From Flavobacterium fontis (GTDB taxonomy: Bacteria > Bacteroidota > Bacteroidia > Flavobacteriales > Flavobacteriaceae), in assembly GCF_900129405.1 (NCBI RefSeq), contig NZ_FQVQ01000020.1, forward strand, positions 1-36,052: 36,052 nucleotides of DNA, given 5' to 3'. Below are positions 24,801 through 32,132 of the stretch, piece by piece. The notes below the pieces were generated by a model, which saw only the letters and a list, made by a program, of their open reading frames with translations, made no database searches and was not told where the DNA came from. Numbering within the stretch: position 1 is the first letter of the stretch; every line of letters begins with the position of its first letter. The translations under genes were made by a program, and so were the position numbers.

Positions 24801-24996
24801 GAGTGTTTTGGCATTTGCGTCTATTTTGATGACTTATTTTGGGGTCAATTTCCACCTTACAGGGATGCACTCCTATGCGACAGGAGAAAAACAAAATGTA
24901 GATATCTATATTCGAATTTTTGTCGTCTTTATGGTGTTTGCGTCTTTTGTATTTTGGCGCTATCGAAAGCTTTACGCCAAGCCCAAAAAAGCTTAA
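21811..24996 (+). CDS. ccsBA: Fused CcsB/CcsA cytochrome c maturation protein
   Basis: 1061 residues. System II machinery that exports haem and attaches it to CxxCH motifs of c-type cytochromes at the outer face of the inner membrane. The N-terminal half is ResB/CcsB-like: four helices around a large periplasmic domain (STRLMAVLFILYAAAMAAGT to FWGTLITYIGYFLLFFAML). A linker includes a second hydrophobic segment with SAQHSDHDGHQH. The C-terminal third is CcsA/ResC with the haem-binding segment WGRYWGWDPKETWALI and likely axial histidines in HTLGLIARWYVSGHAPW, HVAVIVASYG and HARLVPGLRG. A single fused gene is usual in this phylum. Own promoter and terminator. Confidence 0.92.
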   Translation: MANRILALLFSTRLMAVLFILYAAAMAAGTFIESAYNTDTARIWVYNTRWFELILFFFLINFMGNIKRYQLHLRKNWATLLLHLSFIFIIIGAGITRYISYEGMMPIREGESANQFYSDRTFLTVLVDGNYKGELKRRVLEKPLILSEAVYPPFASNHFALEERFDTVPFTIEYDSFLMNVKESIKADPKGKLYFKLVEAGNGERHEHYLAEGEVQSIHGLLFAFNKPMEGAINITSDGSNSTIKTPFAGNFMRMADQLKGEVTANTEAALMLRSLYNVGGSQFVFPEPPMRGVKDFVSGGDYKAKNSDDALTVQIRTGGKTERVTLVGSKGKTGEPRIIKVGDLEFTLQFGSKVYELPFSMKLNDFIADKYPGTEKSYSAFKSIVTVIDKEKKTDAEIYMNHILDYGGYRFFQSSFDPDEKGTILSVNHDFWGTLITYIGYFLLFFAMLAILFDKNTRFASLKRKLGQLKEQKAALTLLLLFGFSGSLSAQHSDHDGHQHAPAKPQKEVVFNYLDSVKKYAVPEKQAAQFGRLVIQDEGGRMKPVNTFSSELLRKVSKSDTYEGLNADQVFLSMVMYPKAWENLPIIYLKRGNDSIRKLIGVDKEAKYVRFKDFITPEGNYKLSPYLDDAYKTTNPNNFQKDFVEADKKINLMFSAMYGGILKIFPVPNDKGNKWVSFMEINQPTGTDLDKIKNAFPYYLNELGKGATTQNYTMANTLLQGIEDYQKKFGKAVRPSDDQITSEILLNKYDVFRSLFTWYMLAGSLMLILVIVQIFTNNKPLRYAITTFHVIIGLLFATHTLGLIARWYVSGHAPWSDAYESMIYVAWATMFFTLAFDKKSKLTIAAGTFVASMILMVAHMSWMDPQIANLQPVLNSYWLMIHVAVIVASYGPFTLGMILGIVAMFLMLVTTTKNKNAMELHIKEITYINEMALTIGLVLLTIGNFLGGQWANESWGRYWGWDPKETWALISIMVYAFVIHARLVPGLRGLFAFNFMSVLAFASILMTYFGVNFHLTGMHSYATGEKQNVDIYIRIFVVFMVFASFVFWRYRKLYAKPKKA

Positions 24997-25012
24997 TAAA
25001 CGGTAAAGAAAA

Positions 25013-25044
25013 AGGTTCAACGTATATGGTTGAACCTTTTTTTT
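25013..25044 (+). terminator. Intrinsic terminator after ccsBA
   Basis: AGGTTCAAC (25013-25021) and GTTGAACCT (25029-25037) form a perfect 9-bp stem with a 7-base loop, followed by a run of T. The A residues before the stem allow it also to serve the convergent anti-sigma gene. Confidence 0.92.
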
Positions 25045-25066
25045 GGATTTGGGGGTGTAAAAAGGG

Positions 25067-25855
25067 TTAGACTTTTCCGAGGGTATACAGTTGCTCCATA
25101 GTAGGTGTGGCGCTACCTCCCGCAGGTTCAAGAGTAATTCCAAAGGCTTGGGCATCACCGGTAGTTTCTACGGCAAATACTTTAGCTGGATTTTTGGTAA
25201 AATCGTTAAGCAAACCAATACTTGTTGGTGTAAGCGTTGGAGTTAACTTAAGCGACCATATCTGATACACTTTACCTTTGGGCGGTTCAGGTAATCCTGA
25301 GGCATCTACATAGACCTGTTGTGTTTTTTGGTTCCAATAAATAGTCGCTGTGGCTTGAGGGGCAACCGTTTGTCCCGCCAAGGCTACTACCGTATTTTGA
25401 CGATCGCGAATTACTTGTAACGCGACTTCGGTCTGTTGCTTTTCGAGGGTTAACGTGACAACCGATTTTTGTAAATTCGATTTTTCCGTTTCGGTCGATT
25501 TTAATTGTGTAGCCACGGTGTTGTTCTGGTTGTATTGGAAAACAACACCCAACAACAAGGCGATCGAGGCAGCCCAACCCAAGTAGGTGCTCGTATTTCG
25601 ACGGCGAGTTATTGGGATTACAGGGGTTGATGCGAGCGCCAAGGATGTTTTTAACCGTTCAAAAACACCGGCTGATAGGGCAGGAGCGAGACTGGAGGAG
25701 AGATTGATAACCGATTTTTCAATGGCAATGATCTCCTCATTAACCTCATTTTCCTGTTTCGCCAAGGACGAAATTTCTGCCGTTTCTTCTGCTGTTAAAA
25801 CGCCGTAGACATACAATTCGAGTTGTCCAGATTCAATTATTTCTGCTGCTTTCAT
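25067..25855 (-). CDS. RskA-like anti-sigma factor
   Basis: 262 residues. The N-terminal anti-sigma part (SGQLELYVYGVLTAEETAEI) is followed by one membrane helix (YLGWAASIALLLGVVFQYNQ) at about 90-110, a short coiled-coil (STETEKSNLQKSVVTLTLEK) and a C-terminal RskA domain (TIYWNQKTQQVYVDASGLPE, GKVYQIWSL, FAVETTGDAQAFGITLEPAG). It would hold the ECF sigma factor at the inner membrane until a signal is sensed outside. The start and the sigma stop overlap in ATGA, so the pair is translationally coupled. Confidence 0.9.
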   Translation of the reverse strand: MKAAEIIESGQLELYVYGVLTAEETAEISSLAKQENEVNEEIIAIEKSVINLSSSLAPALSAGVFERLKTSLALASTPVIPITRRRNTSTYLGWAASIALLLGVVFQYNQNNTVATQLKSTETEKSNLQKSVVTLTLEKQQTEVALQVIRDRQNTVVALAGQTVAPQATATIYWNQKTQQVYVDASGLPEPPKGKVYQIWSLKLTPTLTPTSIGLLNDFTKNPAKVFAVETTGDAQAFGITLEPAGGSATPTMEQLYTLGKV

Positions 25856-26385
25856 GATACGTTCAAATACGTTCTTAAATCATTTATACAATTCCGATTT
25901 TGGGTTTTTACCGTCCCGAGAGGAAGATTCAGTTCTTCTGAAGCCTCTTGCTGAGTATACCCTTTGAAAAACAACAAATCCAATAACTGGATGCATTTGG
26001 GTTTTAACTTTTTTACAAAATCTTTAATCCCAATGGTGTCAATGCGATGGTTCATGCGACTGTTGTCTCCTACCATAGATACGAAGTTTTCTACCGATAG
26101 GTTTTTTTGACTGTTGTTGTAGCCTTTAGAACGGAGTTTATCGATGGCTGTGTTGCGCGCAATGTTTAAAATCCAAGTGTAAAAACGACCTTTACTGTCG
26201 TTGTAACTGTCGATGTTTTTCCAAATTTTGACAAAAGCTTCTTGCAGCACATCTTCGGCTTCTTCCGAATCTTTAATTAAATTCGAAATCACCGCAAATA
26301 AACTTTTGGAATACATGTCGTACATCGTGGTAAAAGCCCGCTCATCTTTATTTTGTAAGAGCGGAATCAATTGTTCCTGAGTCAT
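25852..26385 (-). CDS. ECF-type RNA polymerase sigma factor
   Basis: 177 residues from the ATG at 26385; an in-frame GTG at 26406 is possible but less likely. Region 2 reads YDMYSKSLFAVISNLIKD, then EEAEDVLQEAFVKIWKNID and TWILNIARNTAIDKLRSK. Region 4 is a helix-turn-helix (GYTQQEASEELNLPLGTVKT). It would direct RNA polymerase to a stress or envelope regulon and is paired with the RskA-like anti-sigma factor encoded next, a SigK/RskA-type arrangement. Target genes are not identifiable here. Confidence 0.92.
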   Translation of the reverse strand: MTQEQLIPLLQNKDERAFTTMYDMYSKSLFAVISNLIKDSEEAEDVLQEAFVKIWKNIDSYNDSKGRFYTWILNIARNTAIDKLRSKGYNNSQKNLSVENFVSMVGDNSRMNHRIDTIGIKDFVKKLKPKCIQLLDLLFFKGYTQQEASEELNLPLGTVKTQNRNCINDLRTYLNVS

Positions 26386-26543
26386 AATAGCGTCTATTAG
26401 TTTCACAAATTTTATTTAGAGTTTTATCATCTACGTAAGTTGGAATCTTTTGGTTTTTATTTTTTTGAAAATTAACATAAATTTTGGAGGTCTCCCGTTA
26501 AAGTGTTTAATTTTTTTATTGTAATTTTAAACAAAAATACTTC

Positions 26544-27140
26544 ATGAAACTAAAACTAATCACCGTTGCCCTAATTTATGGTTTGCTCTCTTGCAAACAA
26601 AGTGAAAATTCGGTAGCCCAAGCTGCTATTTCGGCGACACAAAACGAAACCCCTATGGCCAAAGAAACGATTTATCAATTTAAAGTAGAAGATTTGGAAG
26701 GCAATACTTTTGATTTTTCTTCTTTAAAAGGAAAGAAAATTTTAATTGTAAACACAGCCTCCAAATGTGGATTAACCCCACAGTACAAAGATTTGGAAGC
26801 CTTGTATCAAAAGTTTAAAGACAAAAATTTTGTGATTGTTGGATTTCCAGCCAATAATTTTGGACAGCAAGAGCCGGGAACCAATGCCGAAATTGCTACT
26901 TTTTGTCAAAAAAATTACGGCGTCAGTTTCCCTATGATGGCCAAAGTATCGGTAAAAGGAAGCGATATGTGTGCAGTGTATCAATTTTTAACCCAACAAT
27001 CCCGAAACGGGTTGCAAGACAGTCGCGTTGAATGGAATTTTCAAAAGTATCTCATCGGTGCCGACGGTCATTTGGAGCAAGTAATTTCGCCTCAAGTTTC
27101 CCCCATGGATGCCAAGATCGTGGATTGGATTTCCAAATAA
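26544..27140 (+). CDS. Glutathione peroxidase-family lipoprotein (thiol peroxidase)
   Basis: 198 residues. A lipoprotein signal (MKLKLITVALIYGLLSCKQS, lipobox LLSC) anchors the protein in the envelope. The peroxidase fold starts near IYQFKVEDLEGNTFDFSSLK. The active site has Cys in NTASKCGLTPQY in place of selenocysteine, Gln in FPANNFGQQEPG and Trp/Asn in VEWNFQKYL. FCQKNYGVSFPM carries a likely resolving Cys, as in thioredoxin-dependent members. It reduces hydroperoxides. Ends in a strong terminator. Confidence 0.92.
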   Translation: MKLKLITVALIYGLLSCKQSENSVAQAAISATQNETPMAKETIYQFKVEDLEGNTFDFSSLKGKKILIVNTASKCGLTPQYKDLEALYQKFKDKNFVIVGFPANNFGQQEPGTNAEIATFCQKNYGVSFPMMAKVSVKGSDMCAVYQFLTQQSRNGLQDSRVEWNFQKYLIGADGHLEQVISPQVSPMDAKIVDWISK

Positions 27141-27145
27141 TAATT

Positions 27146-27172
27146 TCCCCTGTTCGTCAGGGGATTTTTTTT
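27146..27172 (+). terminator. Intrinsic terminator after the peroxidase gene
   Basis: TCCCCTG (27146-27152) and CAGGGGA (27158-27164) pair around TTCGT, followed by eight T residues. Confidence 0.92.
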
Positions 27173-27227
27173 GCACAATGATGACAAAAAAATCCGTACT
27201 TTTACCACCCAAACAGCACACTTCTCC

Positions 27228-27770
27228 ATGAGTCAAAAACTACTACTCAATGCTACCGAAGTACACATTATCCTGCATCGTTTGGCTTGTCAGTTGATCG
27301 AGAACCATTCCGATTTTCAGCATACCGTATTGATAGGATTGCAACCGCGCGGCAAATACTTGGCGCAACGGTTAACCCAATTGTTGCAAAAAGACTACGG
27401 AGTTCATGCCATTCGATTGGGATTTCTAGACATTACTTTTTTTCGCGATGATTTCCGACGCAGTGGAAAACCTTTGGAAGCCAATAAAACACAAATTGAT
27501 TTTTTAGTCGAAAATCAAAAGGTCGTTTTTATTGATGATGTATTGTTTACCGGACGCAGTATTAATGCTGCGCTCACGGCCATTCAATCCTTTGGACGTC
27601 CATCGGAAGTGGAATTACTAACCCTAATCGACCGCCGATTTAGCCGTCATTTACCCATTCAGCCCGATTACCGTGGTCGTCAAGTGGATGCCATCAACGA
27701 TGAAGTTGTCAAAGTTTGTTGGCAAGAAAAGGAGGGCGAAGATGCCGTTTATTTGGTCACACAACCTTAA
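27228..27770 (+). CDS. pyrR: PyrR-like phosphoribosyltransferase
   Basis: 180 residues. The PRPP-binding motif is VVFIDDVLFTGRSINAAL; the start reads MSQKLLLNATEVHIILHRLA and LIGLQPRGKYLAQRL follows, as in PyrR (bifunctional uracil phosphoribosyltransferase and pyr attenuator in Firmicutes). Whether it binds RNA here is unknown. I start at the ATG at 27228 because a near-consensus box (TACTTTTA, 27197-27204) lies just upstream and the PyrR fold begins there; an upstream ATG would overlap that box and the preceding terminator. It is 12 bases before pyrB. Confidence 0.88.
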   Translation: MSQKLLLNATEVHIILHRLACQLIENHSDFQHTVLIGLQPRGKYLAQRLTQLLQKDYGVHAIRLGFLDITFFRDDFRRSGKPLEANKTQIDFLVENQKVVFIDDVLFTGRSINAALTAIQSFGRPSEVELLTLIDRRFSRHLPIQPDYRGRQVDAINDEVVKVCWQEKEGEDAVYLVTQP

Positions 27771-27782
27771 TGCAACACACCC

Positions 27783-28712
27783 ATGTCTGATCTTTCTGTC
27801 CATCATTTGCTCGGCATCAAATATCTAAAAGAACAAGATATTCAACTGATTTTTGAAACTGCCGATCATTTTAAAGAAGTCATCAACCGACCCATCAAAA
27901 AGGTTCCTTCCCTTCGCGATATAACCATTGCCAATATCTTTTTTGAAAACAGTACCCGTACGAAATTATCATTTGAATTGGCTCAGAAACGACTGTCTGC
28001 CGATGTCATCAGTTTTTCGGCAGCCCAATCGTCGGTGAAAAAAGGGGAGACCCTCATCGATACAGTGAATAATATTTTGGCCATGAAAGTCGATATGGTG
28101 GTCATGCGTCATGCGCACCCTGGAGCCGCTCATTTCTTGGCACAACAGGTTAAGGCAAGCATCATAAATGCCGGTGATGGCGCACACGAACATCCTACGC
28201 AAGCTTTACTCGACAGCTACTCCATACGCGAACGGTTGGGCGATGTGGCTGGAAAAAAAGTGGTCATTGTGGGCGATATTTTGCACTCGCGGGTGGCCCT
28301 TTCCAATATCTTTGCCCTCCAAATGCAAGGCGCCGAAGTTCGGGTATGTGGTCCGAAAACGCTCATTCCAAAATACATTGAAAGTTTGGGCGTCAAAGTA
28401 GAATCCAATTTGCGTCAAGCCCTCGAATGGTGTGATGTAGCGAATATGCTTCGTATACAAAACGAACGCTTGGATGTCTCGTATTTTCCCTCTACACGGG
28501 AATATGTGCAGCAATATGGCGTAAATCAAACGCTTTTAAATTCTTTGTCCAAAGAAATCGTAATCATGCACCCGGGTCCCATTAATCGCGGGGTAGAAAT
28601 TACCTCCGAAGTCGCCGATGGTCCCCATTCGGTAATCTTGGATCAAGTCGAAAACGGCGTGGCCATTCGTATGGCAGTTATCTATTTGTTGGCTTCAAAA
28701 TTAAAACCCTAA
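27783..28712 (+). CDS. pyrB: Aspartate carbamoyltransferase catalytic chain
   Basis: 309 residues. Condenses carbamoyl phosphate with aspartate, the first committed step of pyrimidine synthesis. Motifs: NSTRTKLSFELAQKRL (carbamoyl phosphate loop), MRHAHPGAAHFL, NAGDGAHEHPTQALLD, VGDILHSRVALSN and MHPGPINRGVEI. Length matches the family. No regulatory chain (pyrI) follows. Co-transcribed with pyrR, and its stop overlaps the next start by one base. Confidence 0.95.
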   Translation: MSDLSVHHLLGIKYLKEQDIQLIFETADHFKEVINRPIKKVPSLRDITIANIFFENSTRTKLSFELAQKRLSADVISFSAAQSSVKKGETLIDTVNNILAMKVDMVVMRHAHPGAAHFLAQQVKASIINAGDGAHEHPTQALLDSYSIRERLGDVAGKKVVIVGDILHSRVALSNIFALQMQGAEVRVCGPKTLIPKYIESLGVKVESNLRQALEWCDVANMLRIQNERLDVSYFPSTREYVQQYGVNQTLLNSLSKEIVIMHPGPINRGVEITSEVADGPHSVILDQVENGVAIRMAVIYLLASKLKP

Positions 28713-29041
28713 TGAAAGTAGAAATAAAAGGACATACCACGATTCTGCGGGATACTGTCGAACCCATAGCCGATTTTTGTGCAAAAGTAACCCGAGAGCA
28801 CGGGCAATTTGTAGCCCAAAATCTTATCATTGATTTGACACCTATCGAAGTTGATTTGGCCGCAGTTAAACTTTTTTCTCCTCTGGCAAAAGCACACCAA
28901 AAAGGAAAAAAGTCATTTGTCATCGTAGTGAAAGCCATTGATTTTAACGCTGTGCCAGCGCATTTACATGTCGTGCCTTCGTTGCAAGAAGCCCATGACA
29001 TTATCGAAATGGAAGAAATTGAACGTGATTTAGGATTTTAA
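28712..29041 (+). CDS. Small STAS-like protein of unknown function
   Basis: 109 residues with alternating strands and helices: MKVEIKGHTTILRDT, then NLIIDLTPIEVDL, KKSFVIVVKAIDFNAVP and DIIEMEEIERDLGF. The pattern resembles an anti-sigma-antagonist-like (STAS) fold, but no conserved phosphorylated Ser is evident. It overlaps pyrB by one base (TAATG) and ends just before another small gene and rnz. In Flavobacteria such proteins are often next to ribonuclease Z; function unknown. Confidence 0.7.
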   Translation: MKVEIKGHTTILRDTVEPIADFCAKVTREHGQFVAQNLIIDLTPIEVDLAAVKLFSPLAKAHQKGKKSFVIVVKAIDFNAVPAHLHVVPSLQEAHDIIEMEEIERDLGF

Positions 29042-29042
29042 T

Positions 29043-29243
29043 ATGAGCAATAAAACATTTGTTTACCTCTACACCGTTGTGTTATTCGGACTCACATTTC
29101 TCTTTGTGCGGCGGTTGTTTGAAAACATAAAAACTGGCGACTACGACTATCTAAAGTTGGGACTTAATTTGGGAATTATCATTGTTTTGATTCTAAAAAT
29201 TGTGCGCCTTGGGAAAATTGAAAACCAAAAAACCGATTCGTAA
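29043..29243 (+). CDS. Small two-helix membrane protein
   Basis: 66 residues. Two hydrophobic segments (FVYLYTVVLFGLTFLFV and LNLGIIIVLILKIV) are separated by a short loop with GDYDYLKLG; the C-terminus is polar (GKIENQKTDS). No family recognised. The start is one base after the preceding stop and its stop abuts the rnz start codon, so it is a full member of this operon. Confidence 0.7.
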   Translation: MSNKTFVYLYTVVLFGLTFLFVRRLFENIKTGDYDYLKLGLNLGIIIVLILKIVRLGKIENQKTDS

Positions 29244-30158
29244 TTGAAACTCACTGTCCTCGGATGTTATGCCGCTACACCGCGTACTTTTTCTAATCCC
29301 ACCGCACAGGTATTAGAAATCAAAAACCATATTTTTTTGATTGACTGCGCCGAAGGAACACAAGTCCAGTTGCGAAAAAGCAAGATTAAGTTCTCCAAGA
29401 TCAATCATATTTTTATTTCCCATTTGCATGGCGATCATTTTTATGGACTCATTGGACTTATTTCAACCTTTATGTTGCTCAACCGTGAAAACGATTTGCA
29501 TGTATACGGTCCCAAAGGCATCAAGGAAATCATCTTATTGCAATTACGCGCCTCAGGTTCGTATACCGGCTACAATTTATATTTTCATGAGTTAGAATCC
29601 ACCACCTCCGAAATCCTCTATGAGGACGAAAAAGTTCGCGTATCAACGATTCCACTTCACCATCGCGTCTATACCAACGGTTTCTTATTTCAAGAAAAAA
29701 ATAAAGAGCGAAAACTGAATATCCCTGCCATTACCGAGTTGGAAATTGAACCGGTGTATTTTCGAAAAATTCAATACGGCGGCGACATTACCCTGGAAGA
29801 CGGCCGCGTAATACCTAATGCCGATCTGACTTTTGACCCAGCCGTAGCGCGCAGTTATGCCTATTGCAGTGATACGTGTTATGATGAGCGCATCGTACCG
29901 TTGATTCATGGGGTGGATTTGTTGTACCATGAAAGTACTTTTTTGGAAAATGAGTCGCATCTCGCCGAACGAACCTTACATGCAACAGCCAAGCAAGCGG
30001 CTTCCATCGCCAAGCAAGCCGAGGTTCATCAATTGCTTTTAGGGCATTTTTCTACCCGATACGGTTCGACGGAACCTTTTAAAACCGAAGCCGAAAGTAT
30101 TTTTCCGCAGGTCTGGTTGGCCGAAGATGGGAAAGAATTTGAAATCCCCCAGCGGTAA
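29244..30158 (+). CDS. rnz: Ribonuclease Z
   Basis: 304 residues. Endonuclease that trims tRNA 3' ends; member of the metallo-beta-lactamase fold. The zinc motif HLHGDH follows NHIFIS, DCAEGTQVQLRKSKI is the family's first signature, and LYHESTFLENE, HATAKQAASIAKQ and LLLGHFSTRY supply the remaining ligands. The start codon is TTG at 29244, directly after the TAA of the preceding gene; the N-terminal strand (KLTVLGCYAATPRT) is conserved, so a later Met cannot be the start. Poor initiation may hold expression low. Confidence 0.92.
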   Translation: MKLTVLGCYAATPRTFSNPTAQVLEIKNHIFLIDCAEGTQVQLRKSKIKFSKINHIFISHLHGDHFYGLIGLISTFMLLNRENDLHVYGPKGIKEIILLQLRASGSYTGYNLYFHELESTTSEILYEDEKVRVSTIPLHHRVYTNGFLFQEKNKERKLNIPAITELEIEPVYFRKIQYGGDITLEDGRVIPNADLTFDPAVARSYAYCSDTCYDERIVPLIHGVDLLYHESTFLENESHLAERTLHATAKQAASIAKQAEVHQLLLGHFSTRYGSTEPFKTEAESIFPQVWLAEDGKEFEIPQR

Positions 30159-30177
30159 ACATTACCTACTTTTACCG

Positions 30178-30185
30178 TAATTTTG
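30178..30185 (+). promoter_or_regulatory. Bacteroidota -7 box for pdxH
   Basis: TAATTTTG matches TAnnTTTG, 12 bases before the pdxH ATG and after the rnz stop. Confidence 0.5.
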
Positions 30186-30197
30186 TAAAAAAAAGTC

Positions 30198-30842
30198 ATG
30201 CACGATTTAGGCGATTACCGTAAAAGTTATACCAAAAGCGAACTGTTGGAAACCCAAATTCCAGACGATCCGATCAATCTATTCCATCGCTGGTTTCATG
30301 AAGCCGAAGATTTCGGTGGCGTCGATGAAGTCAATGCCATGACGGTAGCAACTATCGGATTGGACGGTTTTCCCAAATCGCGTGTGGTATTACTCAAAAA
30401 GTATAACGAAGAAGGCTTTATTTTTTATACCAATTATGAATCCGAAAAGGGGAGGGCTTTGGCCGTGAATCCTCAGGTGTGCCTATCTTTTTTCTGGCCA
30501 GGTATCGAAAGACAAGTGATTATAAAGGGAATCGCCGAAAAAACTCCAGAGGCCGTATCCGATGCGTATTTTGACTCACGACCCGACGGGAGTAAATTAG
30601 GAGCCATCGTCTCCGCACAAAGTCAACCCATTCCTTCTCGCGCCTTTTTGGATGAAAAACTAAAAGATCTTGAAGAAGCCTTTGCACAGCAACCCATTCC
30701 AAGACCTATGCATTGGGGTGGTTATCTGGTCCGTCCGCAGTCGGTCGAATTCTGGCAAGGGCGCCCCAATCGACTTCATGATCGTATTCGATACACACTG
30801 CAAACCGATTTCAACTGGAAAATGGAGCGCCTCTCTCCTTAA
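30198..30842 (+). CDS. pdxH: Pyridoxamine 5'-phosphate oxidase
   Basis: 214 residues, the usual family length. FMN-dependent oxidation of pyridoxine or pyridoxamine 5'-phosphate to pyridoxal 5'-phosphate. Motifs: MTVATIGLDGFPKSRVVLLK, FIFYTNYESEKGRAL, FFWPGIERQVIIKG, then GAIVSAQSQPI and the C-terminal signature VEFWQGRPNRLHDRIRY. Own promoter; the downstream CAP gene is separately promoted. Confidence 0.95.
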   Translation: MHDLGDYRKSYTKSELLETQIPDDPINLFHRWFHEAEDFGGVDEVNAMTVATIGLDGFPKSRVVLLKKYNEEGFIFYTNYESEKGRALAVNPQVCLSFFWPGIERQVIIKGIAEKTPEAVSDAYFDSRPDGSKLGAIVSAQSQPIPSRAFLDEKLKDLEEAFAQQPIPRPMHWGGYLVRPQSVEFWQGRPNRLHDRIRYTLQTDFNWKMERLSP

Positions 30843-30896
30843 TTTGTAAGAAAATTACTCTAAAAAAATAATTTTAAGTGCATTTCATCGATTTTA

Positions 30897-30928
30897 TTTG
30901 TCACTTTAACGGCATAGTAGTAAGTTTG
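30897..30928 (+). promoter_or_regulatory. Full Bacteroidota promoter for the CAP lipoprotein gene
   Basis: TTTG (30897-30900), 20 bases of spacer, then TAAGTTTG (30921-30928) match both elements of the Bacteroidota primary sigma promoter. Transcription from about 30933 would give a leader of roughly 80 bases. CATAGTAGTA (30913-30922) is an exact inverted copy of TACTACTATG (31008-31017), the latter including the start codon; most of the left arm is not transcribed, so this is more likely a DNA-level feature or chance. Confidence 0.65.
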
Positions 30929-31014
30929 GGTAACCAAATCAAAACAACGTTCATCAATTACTAACTGACAAGATATTTGCCCCACATCTATCCGTCAAAA
31001 CTTAACCTACTACT

Positions 31015-31512
31015 ATGAAAGCAAAACTACTTAGAATGTTTTTACCAATCGCATTGGTGTTTACATTAGTATCGTGTTCCAAAGATGAAGAAGCAACTTC
31101 AACCAACGATTATCGATTAGTCACTGCTTATGATTACACCGCAGAGGAAACGGATTTAGCGACCCGTTTAAACGATTACCGTGCTAGCCAAGGACTAAAC
31201 CGTTTGGAAATCGTAAACCACATCTCTTTCAAATCCTTTGAGCATAACGAATACATGATTGAAAACAATGTTGTAAGTCACGATCTTTTTGAATTGCGTG
31301 CCGACAATATCAAGCATGTGTTGGGCGCTGTAAAGGTAGGTGAGAATGTAGCGTACAATTTTTCAACACCTGCTTCGGCTTTAAATGCATGGTTGAACAG
31401 CCCAGGCCACAAAGCCAATATCGAAGGCGATTACACCCACTTTGGCATATCGATTACCATAAATCCAGCCAATGGTCGCCGTTACTTTACGAACATATTT
31501 ATGAAAAGATAA
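31015..31512 (+). CDS. CAP (SCP-like) domain lipoprotein
   Basis: 165 residues. A lipoprotein signal ends LVSCSKD (lipobox LVSC). The CAP fold covers about 45-165: LATRLNDYRASQGLNRLEIV, FEHNEYMIENNVVSHDLF, VGENVAYNF, AWLNSPGHKANIEGDYTHFG and NGRRYFTNIFMKR. The family's cavity histidines (SHDLF, GHKAN-TH) are present. Bacterial CAP proteins are secreted or envelope-bound with mostly unknown activity. Monocistronic, with its own promoter and terminator. Confidence 0.9.
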   Translation: MKAKLLRMFLPIALVFTLVSCSKDEEATSTNDYRLVTAYDYTAEETDLATRLNDYRASQGLNRLEIVNHISFKSFEHNEYMIENNVVSHDLFELRADNIKHVLGAVKVGENVAYNFSTPASALNAWLNSPGHKANIEGDYTHFGISITINPANGRRYFTNIFMKR

Positions 31513-31544
31513 TTGATTTATAGTTTTGTTTGATTTTGAAATGA

Positions 31545-31569
31545 CCACTCTCCGGAGTGGTTTTTTTTT
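31545..31569 (+). terminator. Intrinsic terminator after the CAP gene
   Basis: CCACTC (31545-31550) and GAGTGG (31555-31560) form a stem with a TCCG loop, followed by nine T residues. Confidence 0.92.
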
Positions 31570-31580
31570 GTTTTATATTG

Positions 31581-31674
31581 GGCAGCAATTAGCTTCATCT
31601 TTCTCCACAACACGGTCCGGCTTTCGCCTATATCCCCGATTTCCATCGGGGGATGCCGGCTCTATCCGGGCTGA
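31581..31674. repeat. GC-rich structured element, REP-like
   Basis: ATCCCCGAT (31632-31640) pairs with ATCGGGGGAT (31645-31654) around TTCC with one bulged G. Outside it CCGGC words recur on both sides (around 31617-31622 and 31656-31660) and GAT/ATC pairings extend the fold. The sequence is far more GC-rich than its surroundings. From memory it resembles a short dispersed element of Flavobacteria found near terminators, possibly moved by REP-associated transposases; no copy count is possible here. The gene-free stretch 31513-32132 also contains the nested hairpin at 31739-31817 and the terminator at 32078-32106, and nothing else I can support. Confidence 0.5.
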
Positions 31675-31738
31675 ATACAACCTCTTTTTTTCTAGAAACA
31701 ATAACACAAAGGTTCAACATTTGAGAGCAAAGCTATTG

Positions 31739-31817
31739 TAAGGCTTTATCGTTGCTTCAAAGCGATATACTAGGATCAAGTTTGATTCGCTACGATATTG
31801 AAGCGCTCATAGCCTTA
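31739..31817. repeat. Triple nested inverted repeat, possible structured RNA
   Basis: Three arm pairs are nested: TAAGGCT (31739-31745) with AGCCTTA (31811-31817), GCTTCAA (31754-31760) with TTGAAGC (31798-31804), and ATCAA (31775-31779) with TTGAT (31782-31786). The result is an extended hairpin of 79 bases with symmetric internal loops. No open frame of note covers it. It could be a small RNA, a decayed mobile-element end or a protein-binding site. Confidence 0.4.
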
Positions 31818-32077
31818 AATCGGTTTTCAACGTCGACTTAAGAAAATGTAACTGTTGTGTTCAATGGGCGTTCAAAATAAAGTCTTCCAATGTTCATTAA
31901 TCGTTTCATTCATGCATTTATGCAAGGCAATGTACCTAATAATTAGGCGTATCCAGAAAGTAAGAAATAAGTAGTGTAAAGCTGTTAATGCAGTGGACTA
32001 GGAAAGGCTATCGTTTTCTCCTTATTTGTAAGAACGAACAACTACAAACGAATGGCAATAGGAGAGGCGTACAATGA

Positions 32078-32106
32078 AAAACGCCCCACATAAAGTAGGG
32101 CGTTTT
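32078..32106 (-). terminator. Intrinsic terminator of the adhesin/PorP/OmpA operon
   Basis: AAAACGCCC (32078-32086) and GGGCGTTTT (32098-32106) form a perfect 9-bp stem, 27 bases past the OmpA-family stop on the minus strand, followed there by a short T run. The flanking A and T runs make it usable on both strands. Confidence 0.88.
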
Positions 32107-32132
32107 CGGGTTTAAACAATTTATAATTGCGA

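Noticed and set aside
31935..31947. 13-base palindrome CCTAATAATTAGG
   Set aside because: Short and AT-rich in a noncoding stretch; no neighbouring promoter to make it an operator.
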